The notes under the pieces were generated by a model. That model saw only the letters and a program-made list of their open reading frames with translations, was not told where the DNA came from and did not search any database. A DNA stretch of 64,000 nt from a virus, in IMG/VR virus record IMGVR_UViG_3300031251_000003, positions 1 through 64,000 of that record; one strand, 5' to 3'. This document shows positions 24,277 to 36,200 of this stretch, piece after piece. Every line of letters starts with the position of its first letter. Positions within the stretch are counted from its first letter, which is position 1. The position numbers were made by a program, and so were the translations under genes.

Positions 24277-27200
24277 AGATCTAATCAATCAGATACGAGA
24301 TAATCTCACTCCTGATTTACTAAAACCTGAGTTTCGTGACCAACCTTTCCCGGTTGGTCATTGCTATGTTAGCAGTGAAGCACTTTACCACCTACTTGGT
24401 GGCAGAGAGAGCGGCTTACGTCCAATGCGATTGCGTATGCCTGATGGTGTTGTACACTGGTGGTTGGAGACTCCCGAGGGTGAAGTAATCGATCCTACCC
24501 ATGATCAGTTCGGTGAGTCAGTCCCTTATGAGCAAGGTAAGAGCGGTGGCTTTCTAACAAGAGAGCCATCTCGTCGTGCTACGGAGCTAATGAATCGAAT
24601 TAGCTCTACTGAGTCTGATGAGCTAGCTCATAATCTCATGGACGAATTAGCCTGGGTTTCTAAAGAACGTGGTGGTCTAGATAAGTCTAACTTCTTGGGT
24701 GATGATTCTCCTGAAAGAGCAACTCCTTATGTAATTCTAAACAATCAAATGTATGTAGCTCCTAGACAATATCATTATGATCTTGCGGATTATTTAGAGA
24801 AGAAGAATGGATTTACTAGAGAACAATTGAGAGATGGCTATTGGGGATGGATTAGACCAAATGAAAATACATCTTTTGAACATTCAGATATGCTCAAGGA
24901 TAATAACTGGCATGATCCTGAGATGGTCAAGCGACTATACCCGAGTGCTATAGATATCACCAAGGCTCCGGTCGATGATGCTCCTTCCGATCCTCTAAAG
25001 GGATATGAGCAGCGTCGTAGCTCTTCCTGGAAGGAATCAGTGAATGCTCAAGGATGGATCTATGATCCGGCCACAGATAAGTTCATAACCGGTAACACAT
25101 GGCATGGTGGGCTATTAGAACAACTATTCGATAAGCCTTGGCCCTATATAGACAGAAGCGAACTAGACAAATTAGTTTATGGCTGGTTCGGACATCCGGC
25201 TAGTGGTAAAGACCCTGTAGCTATCTATTCCGATAACTTTGGATCCACTGCGACCGAAGAACAAAAACAGAGAGGATTGCAGCTAGCTAAAGAGTATTAC
25301 GAAGAAAATGCCGCTCAAAATATAGAATCTAAGGTAGCCTTCGAGACAGAACCAGATCCTCCCGATCCTGGTCATTACGTAGTGACATTCGTATACTATG
25401 CCGATGGTACACTGGAAACGGAAGTAGATCGTAGTCATGCTCACATGATCAATGAGTACATTGCACAACATGGATATGATCGTCGGGAGTTCATGTTGAA
25501 CATGATGCCCGTACTTGGATGGGTATTCTCCATAGACAACCAACTTTATGCCGTTTTCGCCTCTCAGGGATACAATGTCCAGAATAATACTCTTGAATCA
25601 GAGAGGGAAGAGACGCTAGTAGCATTGTCAAAGAGGTTCGATAAGCCTGTTCGTGAGACTGACTATCAAGAATGGATGGCTAACCAACAATGGGAAGCTA
25701 TTGTTGGTGAGTCTAGCGTTCAGAAGACGGCATTCGATCAGGCTTTCGTGTATGCTAACGATCATCTCTACGTGGCTAATAAGCCTCATCCAGCTATCAT
25801 GCGAGCTAACGGGATCGATCCAAGCACACCATTGGTAGCTGGTATCATTAAGGATACTCCAACTGGCGATGGCCCGCTCTGGATGACATTCTTCTCATGG
25901 TCACAGAACTTTGATGACCCTGAATTACAGGATCGTGCTCGTCAGGCTATAGAACATGAGTATGGTAAATTCCCCACAGAGGTAAGTTACGACGATATGG
26001 TGAAGATCGACAACGAGATCGGCCAACATCGTAATGAGATGCGTCCTCAGGCAGATAATCGTATGAATGAACGCTGGGATGACCATGAAAAAGCTTGTCC
26101 TTTCGTGTGGATGAATGGTATGGTATGGATTGGTGATGAGTTATCAGGTCATAATGGATTCGCTACAGATAGACCAGATATGTATGCCGAATGGTCAAGA
26201 CTAATGAATGAATCCGAACACACAACTTGGAGCAGGGATCAACGAGACGCTTTAATGTGGTTTGGTCGTGTCTTCCCCGATGGTGAGGTCGTAGCATGGA
26301 ATGACCAGCCGGTACCCGAAAACATACAGAATGATATTAGAAATGAAGCTCAGAAGCAAGGATTCGAGATGATGTCGGCAGCGCTTCCACACATCTATGT
26401 TGTGAATACGGGTGACAGCTACCATCAGTCTGGATTGCCCTTCATCTATGTGCCAGATAACGATGCAATTTACCTGGGCGAAACCATGGCTCCGCATATA
26501 GAGTTGATCAAGAACAATGAAGATCTCAATGGTTATGTGCGTCCTGAGGAATACACAACAGGCAACGGATACCTAGCCGGTCGAATAGATCGTAACGGTG
26601 ATGTATTGTTCTTCAACGTTCCTGGTTCGGTGTATAATCCTCAGACTGAACAGACAGTTTTGACTACACTCAAGAGTCAGTGGCCCGCGATTCAGGATCT
26701 AGATGGATTACAAGAAGAGGATGACGATCCGATCAATAACTGGCCCGGTTCTCATACATATCCAGTTCATAGTATCATCTCTAAGCTTGCTAATGAGGAA
26801 CCCGAGATCATTGTAGATCCAAGTGTGAATAATTCACATATCCCTGACTTCAATCAGATGGAAGTGATCTACATCTATGATCCGGGAACCAACAAGCTTG
26901 TCATTAGTCGTGGTCTTCATGCCGCCGCTATCCAGCAGTACTTTGGTGGGCCACGACCAGAGGATCGACAGTACGGCAACATGATAGCGGGTTACGGATC
27001 CTTGGATGCTGGTTGGGTATGTGTAACCGGCGATCTCTTGCGTAACGATTGGGTAACTGAACAGGTTGACAGAGTATTGGAGAACATAAGTTCTTCTGAT
27101 CATGTTGCCTCTGTACGGCTCATTGATATCCCTGTGACTGGACAGCAGTACGATTGGGCATGGAACAATGGTCAGCGTCCAATCCTATACCATGCACCAT

Positions 27201-30200
27201 CCGACACGCTCTACGTAGGGACACGCAATAGACACCATGGAGAGCTAATCCGTCAGATCTACAATCAAGGGCAGGCCGAGGCAGACGATTGGGATACGTT
27301 ACAGAATAACAAGGATTACCTTCTCGGCTCTGGATTGCCTTCGGGTGAAACCAAGTGGTTCACTATGAGAGATAGCGAACGCAATGCTCTGATCCCACAG
27401 GCTAACCAACAGTGGCAGGACTATTTCACTCACAGAACGGCAGAAGTTCAAGTACAAAACCCTGTGTCATACAATTACGTTCCTCTTACACCGAACGAAC
27501 TTACGGCTTTTGATTCATTGGACGAACGAAAACAAACGACATACTATCGACAGGCTCAAAGACTTAACGCTAGAGCAGAGAAAGCAGGAGTACCTGGCAA
27601 GATAAGGGGTAGAGATCTTGCGGCCCTTATGTATCGATACGATGGTCGTTGTGCTTATGATGGCACTCCTGGCGCAGATAGCTTTGATCATGTAATCCCA
27701 TTGAGCCGTGGCGGTTCTAATACAGTAGATAACCTCTTGCCTGCTCATACTCAGTGTAATGCCGAGCTAAACGATTGGGATCAGAAACTCACACCTATTC
27801 CTACAGCAATAACTCTGTCACCTGACTGGTTGAATGTACCCGCTGTAGCCAAGGTAGCTACTGTAGTTAAGGAACTGTTGTTCACTGACGATGATGTTGA
27901 CGAACGGGACGGGGACAGACATTGGGCTAAATGGTTCTACTACGCTCCAACCGATACATTGTACTGGTGGCCCACAACGAGTGAGAACGATGGTATGCCA
28001 AGTCATGCACAAGGTATTAAAGAGGCGTTCCCAGAGGAAGATTGGCTTGAGATGTGGGATTCAGGAGATCTTACCTTCGGTTACAAGACGCCAGATCAAT
28101 TATATGCATATGATTTCAATGATAGATACCCAGAGAAAGATATCCACGCTGCACAAATAGCATCAGAGTTCTTTGATATGCCCACTAATCTATCCCCAGA
28201 GAGATTCGCAAGCTCCAATAACATTCAGTTCGTTGATACCGAGGGTGGAATGTATCATGGAATGGGTTTCCCATTCCTTTACGATATTCGGGATGATATC
28301 CTCTACTTTGGTACCACTTCAACTTATCATGTACAATTGCTACAGGATATGCAAGCAAACGACCAAGATTATTACGATGATTACAAGGGGAATACTAAGC
28401 CATTGGTGGGTGGTCGCTACAATCCCGAAGAGAATCCACCAGACAGGATATATCTCTACAATTACCGCAATGATCCGATAGTATCTAATAGAATTCGTGA
28501 ATTGGTCAATGAGGCTATTCAGACTCCTGAATTTCAGCAAATCTATGAAAATGACTCCCATCATATGTCAGCTTGGAATCCTGGTGATACAGCTTGGGTA
28601 TACGATCCTGAGACAAAGCAGCTTCACTCTGGTCAATACCACGGAGAAATCATCCGTTCGATGAACCTACCGAGAGATTACAATTGGGATCAGTTTGTGT
28701 ATGGTTGGTATCCACGTACCGATGAAGAGTTTACTGACAGCTACATCGCACCTGAGTCTGTTGATCATCCTGATGAGCAGGAAGCACTCGTTGCTGCTCA
28801 AAGAGAATTCGCTAATAGAACAGCAAGGACGGCTGGTGTAGTGTATCTTGATGTACCGAGTACAGGCTTCGGTGGTATGAACCCAGAAGATACTTATCCC
28901 GCAATATATGATCCTGAGGTTGATACTTTGTATGTCGGTACTCTACCCGAGACTTCTCACGCCGAGTTGATCAGGAATAGTCCATTGGGTCACATGATGA
29001 ATGATAAGGGACACGGGTACAATATGGATCATCTAGGATTTGCATGGATCTATCCGACACAGGATCCACATGATCCTGGTTATGAGGCTGTATCATGGAC
29101 AGCAGCAATCCCGAGTAAACTATTACAAGAAGCCGTTAAAGGACTCAGAACAGGCAAGACATCTGAACGAAAGGAGGATGAAGCTCATGAACAACTACAG
29201 TTGGATACCAAGGTAGCTGAATCACAGTGGATTATGAGTGGATTCTACTGGCCCGATAACAATGCGGTTGATATATCGATGCCTGGTCAGGGTCATACTG
29301 GACTGATGGCAGAACAAGAATATACCTCCGAGTTTATGAGAAAGCAGAATTGGGTTCCGTTCCAGGTGTTCCACGATTCTCGTGACAAGTTTTACTATGT
29401 GGTCGTTGGTTCTGATTGGGTCAACGGTGGTAGTTATGATCTACCACCCGAGGGCGAAGAAGCTATCCGTGAACAGATACAGGTGAACACAGATGAACCT
29501 GTGTACTTCGAAGGAGATATGGTAACGAGCAAGGTAGCTTCTAGTGTCGAGTATGTTCATGTTCCTGAGGATCTACGTCGAGAGTGGGAACCAGATAGTA
29601 TCCGAGGAAATGCTCGTCCTTGGTTGTTAGTCAATGATACATACTATATAGGATCATTAGGAACTGGCCATGCTGAATTAGTTTATGCGGGTAATCTTCG
29701 AGATGAATCTATTGACTATAGTGACACCGGTGTTATTACAGACGCTTCTGAGCTTCTAGATATCTATGGTTATCGAAGCTATCCGATTCAAGGATCAAAG
29801 TTCTTCGTGATTCCTTTCAATGATGAAGCCCTAGCAGAAGAGTTAGCCCGACTTATGATTGACCACACAGATGAGATGATCAAGAGCACCAAGACCGCAT
29901 TACAAAATCATATTCCAAATCCCGGTTACACCGAATGGGATTCTCGTGCTGGTCGTTATGCTTGGGTTCTTCTATCTGATGGTCGAATCCTCTTTAGCAA
30001 GGAGGGTGGAAGTCATCAGTCTATTGCTGTTGATCATGAATTTGGTCGAGAATACGATTCATTTGGAAAGGGAACTACTTATGGTCAATTATTCGACAAG
30101 AATGGAGAAATTGAGGTTGAGATATTTACATTCACAGGCGGCGGGAGTAATCAGCCACCTGAAGAAATTAAGGAGAAAGTCAAAGCAGCATTCATGGATC

Positions 30201-33200
30201 ACAAGGACGACTCGTGGTATGGTAAAGTAGCTATGCCAGGTGGAGGCTATTGTTATCTCTGTTACAATGATCCAAAGATAAAGAATAAGCAAGGTATGCA
30301 TCCCGTCACTCATTGGGATTGGGTCATCGATGAACTTCACCCAGATCCTAAGCCGTCTCAGATCGGTCTATGTGATATGCATCACTGGATTCTACAGACC
30401 GAAGGTATCGATGGGTGGAAGCAGATCTTCCCTCTACGTAGACAGCCTGTTATGTCGAGCACTATCGTTGAGGTTCGCACATTAGGTAGTGCCGAGGAAG
30501 ATGTAGCTGATTCGCGGCCTATCATCTACGATCCAGAGACTGACACAATCTACATCGGCGGATATGGTGGCTATCATAGCGAACTAATGGATAGTGAAGA
30601 GATGGGCGGCAAGAACTGGCGAGGTATGGCCTTTGGTAGATTCTCTGGGTTTGATCATTTCAAGTGGTACATGAATCAGGATAGAATTCCTGATCTAGCT
30701 AACGTTGAGGAACAGATCCAGGCAGAGGCTCGTGTTCATTCTAATCTAGCGGAACAAATGGGATGGACGATTGAGGATTTAGGGCCAAGCGACCATAGCC
30801 ACGAATTACTACAATGGGATGTCGATCAAGACAGACTGGCTTGGGTCGCAGATCTAACTACCAAAACGATCTATATCGGTGAAGGTTGGATGCACCGGGA
30901 GATCTTCAAGCGAATGCTTAACATGAATATTGAACACGCCGGTGATATGAGTTTCAGCGGACTTGATGTGGATGATATCGCCGCTGGTTCCACAATGGAA
31001 GACGATCCTTCTAAGATGGAGTTCTATGAATGGGGAAAGAATTGGGATCAGTATGAACTCAATGAATTACGTGAGATCCTTCAAGATTACATAACTGATG
31101 ATCATATCAAGACAGCCGTGGAATTAGACAAGACTGAAGCTGGATGGCCCTCTGGATATGAGTGGTACACTAGCTGGTTGTATGTTCCCGATACTGGTCA
31201 GCTACTCATTAAGAACAAGCGTGATGTCAATCACACTATGTTGATTGTAGAAGAACCACAGTTAATGCAGGAGATTCGCGAAGGAGTGGAGATTGTACCT
31301 GGCTTGATTCTTAAAAACAATCATAATCAGTATGGGATACTATCGATGTACTCGGATAAATGGGATGGAAGTAATATCTTACATCCTGGGGCCAATGAGG
31401 AAGCAGTCAAGGCTGTTCAGGATTGGGCAGCAGCGAATACTCATTGGGGTGATTTACCTGTCGTAAACACCGAGGATTCACGCATTAGCTCATTCAATCA
31501 TATCAACTATGTCAATGTACCAGAATTCAATTACCACGGTGATGGAGTCCCCTGGATTCTATTGAATAATGGTGATATCTACATGGCTACCGAATCATGT
31601 TTTCACAGAGAATTGATTTGGGCAATAGACCCAGATGATAACTATAAAAATATAAGTTCAAATATAGCAGCGGCTGGTCGTGTAGAGAATGGGGTAGTGA
31701 AGACCTATTGGGGGCCGGATAGAGCCAATGTAAGTAATGAGGTATTACGTGCGCTCAAAGAAGGAGCATTGAATGAAGATGAACGAGGTAAGATAGCTAC
31801 AGTGGTAGATGACTTGAGTAGTCAATTCCCGGCGTCGGCATCAGAAGCTGAAGAACCATGGTCATACTGGAAGTATATTTATGACAATGATACAGATACC
31901 CTGCACGTATGGAAAACCAAGTATGAGGATGGTGATCCTATACATGCGGCAGCCTTCCGTGAGATCTTTGGCCCGGATACTTACAATCATAATTTCAGAA
32001 ATAGTGAAGCACGCTTTGCATGGGGGCATGGTTATGAAAATGGTTATGAGCTTTATGGTCATCACAGTACTCCCGATGTAAACGCTCATGCTGAAGCAGC
32101 CCTAGCTTACTTCATCAATAGTTTTCAGCAAGAGACTAGCAAGACGGCTGGTGAGTATACTCCCATGGTCAAGGGTATCCGTGGTCGATGGATCTTACTC
32201 CACGATGGAACTGTGTTGAGTGACGATGATCCAGGGACGATACACGCTCAGATTCTATTAGACAATGGAGCAACACCGGATCAGATAAAGGATATTGGAT
32301 TCGATGATGTCAGTCTGCGGAAGTACATTGATAACTATTACACATTCTATAACAATGTAAAGCAGGATCAAGAGCGCCAGCGTAATAGCTCAACTGATCA
32401 GTGGGACAACATCCAGCCTGTCGATGATTCTTGTTACCTCGTTGCTGCTGATCTCTCTCATGAGTACCCAGAATTGCATTATGAAGCTGGTCAATATGGT
32501 GATCAGGGCGAACATGCGTGGCTACGAATGGATGATGGAACAATCATTGATCCTACTCACGGTCAGTATGATGAGAGCAAGCCGATGAATATTGTCAAGC
32601 CCAATGATCCAGCCCAGAAACTGTATAAGTCGTGGGCTACTAATCCTAACATGACTACTGATTGGAATAATTACCCAGAAGAGTTTATGGATGATCCCGA
32701 TGATCCATTACACTGGTTATTTAGAGGAAAGCCAGGTCATCCTCATTCTGGCCCCGATGAGTTTGATGGAGCAATGGCTCCCAAGACGGCAGGCTGGGAA
32801 CAACAGCAGCTTAACCCCGACGCTCAGTATATATGGGTAAGAGGTAATAAAACCACAGTAGCGGCACCAACATGGTACTCTCATGGCTCATTGATCCAGT
32901 GGCTTCGAGATCATAATGAAGAACCATTATCCACGGGCAATATGTCATTGGGTAAGGACTTACCCGCTAATACTGTCGTGCTTCTATGGGAGGATGATGA
33001 GACAGGTGATAAATACTCAAAGGCAAGCTCAACTGTCACGGTACGAGATGATCCTCATCCCAAGAGCTTTATCTGGACATACGATGTGAACAAGGATCAT
33101 TTCACGGTAGGCAATCGTGACTGGTATCACACACGCTACTGGCCATCTACTGATGGTGGTGTAGTGTGCGGTGGTGTGAATCCCGATGGAGTGTGGAGCT

Positions 33201-36200
33201 ATGATGACTCCACCAATAAGACTACACCATCCGAAGCGAAAGCATTGATGCAGAATCTATTGGATCAAGGACTTCAAGAACAACTAACCAACAAAACGAG
33301 CGCTGTGGTTCCCAATCCTACAGAACCGTGGAATGATCCAGCATGGTTGAAGCAATGGCAGGATAGAGAGGACGAAGGAGGATTCTATGGTGATCATCGT
33401 GAGATCGCTAATCCTTATATCCCGTTCTTGGTCATGGAAGATGGCAGAACCTGGATAGGCTGGGACTATGCTTCACATGCATATGAATGGATGGTCGATG
33501 AAGCAGAAGAAGAGTTGAATATTGATTACAATGCAATGAAGGATTCACAAGGATCTATCAACTTCGCGGATCAAGAGTATGAAGTTCACTGGCCCAATCA
33601 TGGATTGCATAGAGAGCTAGAACAACAGATCGTAACCGAGATAGTCAATGATGTAGAGGATGAACGCAAGCGGGCATTCGAACGGGGTAGATTGGATGAC
33701 AAGACAGCATGGGTAAAGACGGCGACACGAGTGGACGTATCTAATCCCGAGGATCTAACACAATGGCGCTGTGGTTTATGGGTATACGATGAGAAACAGG
33801 ATCACTTGGTCTTGGCCCCGTATTTCTCACACTATCCGTTTCATGCCAAGCTGATCCGAGACTACATGTGGGACTTCGAACCCAATGATCGAGACTATGA
33901 GGCTCTAGTAGCTGGACAATGGTGGCTCAGAAACAACGACTTGGTTGTGGCCGAAATATACCCGGATGATAATGAAATTGAAGGGCCAATGAAAGATATG
34001 ATCGAGGGCTACATTAGTGAACATCTACAGACAGAGACAACGGCTGGATTGAATGGTGATCTACCCGACAACCTGCGGAACATTCCTTTAACAGAGAACG
34101 AAGGATGGTGGGGAACATACATCACCGATGTACCCGTGAGTACCGATAGACTGAGTAGAGATGTACTAACGACTTCCCCCACTCCACTCTCCAGACGTGA
34201 TGAGCAACTGACTCACAGGAATTCGGCATATATAAACACACATGAAAGTCAAGGCTTGACATACACTTCAAGTTATGCATCGGATCCAACAACCCCGCAT
34301 GAATACACAAGTAATATAACATCTGCCCTAGGGCTAGACACCATGCGGCACACTAACACCCCTATAGGCAAGTACCCCCACCAAGGTTGCCCCTCTAGGG
34401 TACCCCCGTGGCATAAAAGAGAGTACCTTTCCGCAAATGGAGAGGTTCCAGAGGTCGAGGACACAGGGGCAAGAACCGCAAGTGATACCCCTTGGTGGGT
34501 AGTGGCAGAGCCAGGGGAGGAACCGAACCAAATAGCATGGGTGGCGGATCTGAACACAAGAACGGTCTATGTAGGCGAATGGCATGGAGAGATCTTCAAG
34601 TCCCTCATGGGCCTCAACTACGATCACACAACGGATGAACAAGCGGAAGAAACACCCAATCTTGCCACGGGAAGAAGCTGGACACAGTTCTACGGAACCG
34701 AAATGAGCAGGGAACAAATAAAAGAGATGCTTCAAGCCATCCACGATTACTACGAACAAAGAGCCTACCATTTTTCTACAGATATTTTCCCCAGGGTTGA
34801 GGACATCCAGGCTTCCCCTAACAGCAAGTTAACGGCTCTATTCGAGGATATCAACGGTACGACGGCCTTTGCATGGAGTCCCGAACAACTCATTCAGGGC
34901 CACAATCATCGTTTCATTATCATGAAGATCCGAGATCAGGGGCTGGATCCCAATGACTTCACCTACGGATGGAAGAATGGAGATCACTTCTATATCCATT
35001 CATGGGATCATCAGGACTTCCAGGCCGAACATCAGATACTTGAGTGCAAGAAGGCTTTAGAGGCGATGGGACTCCACGATGAGGATGGGCCTTCCTTCCA
35101 GGACACTGGTAAGGTCACCGGTACACTTGAGCAACAGATTCACCCAGGTTGGGGAGGACAATCGCTTATCTATTTCCGGGGAAAACAGTATAGCGCCCCG
35201 ACTCATGCCCAGAATTTCAGAAAGCTTATTGGCGATGGAGCCTCATCGGAAGAGATCCTCCATGAAGGTATCCCCGGTGCCCGTTACTTGGATCCAGGTG
35301 CACAGAGACGTATAGGGAAAGTGGCGGCAATAAACGAAATTCCAGTAGAAACAGCGGGGATGCATCCATGGGGAGATGAACCCTTTATCTACTATGCACC
35401 GACCAATACTGTGTATGTTGCAACAAAATCGGGAAGGCATGGAGACATCATGCGCTGGATACAGGATCACGACCCGGAAACGTTCGCCCTGATTACCGAT
35501 AGGAGCACGGGATTGGACGCTTTCAAGAATATCTTCTATGGAGAATTCGTTCCTTTACATGAATGGAGGGGAGAAGTGGAGTCCGGGGAGATAGATTACT
35601 TCACCGCGAGCGGTTCAAGGTTGACATCCGATGAGGTACCGGAGGAACTCAAGCAATGGGCCGAAGCCCGTTGGGGCAATGTCACATCCAAAGTAATAGA
35701 GTCTCATCCGAGTCTCCATATCGTGGACGTAGATAACTACAGTAGTAGGATTGAAGGGCTTGAGCGTCCTGTATTACAACGGGAAGGCGATTCTAATCTC
35801 TATGTTGGACTGTATGGTGGAGGGCATTGGGATCTAGCTAGTGTCGCTGGTATTCCTTTTGATAATATTTTAACACAAGGATGGATCGATGAAAGTGGAG
35901 AGTTTAACGCTTATTCGATAACCACAGAGGCTTACGATACACTGGAAAATGCAGGATATAACCCAGTCAGTAAAAATTGGGAAAGAACAATCGAAGATAA
36001 AGTAGAGTCTCATTTATCGGGTATCCAACTCACCCAACCCAATGAACCAAGGGATATTGATAATCCCGGTGTTAGGTGGATAAAGACCCAGGATGGAACC
36101 TACTACACCGATGAAGAGGAACCGGTCATGACTCATGCCCATCTAGTTCACCGCTACAAGATTCCCTTGGATAAGATAGTCGATGTAGGCGTGGACGATG

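Noticed and set aside
34255-34260. TTGACA in the giant gene
   Set aside because: No -10 box at 16-18 bases; the region is low-complexity coding sequence.
34273-34771. Two overlapping minus-strand ORFs opposite the low-complexity break
   Set aside because: Cys/Pro/Ser-rich, with no start signals; both are explained by the unusual composition of the plus-strand coding sequence.
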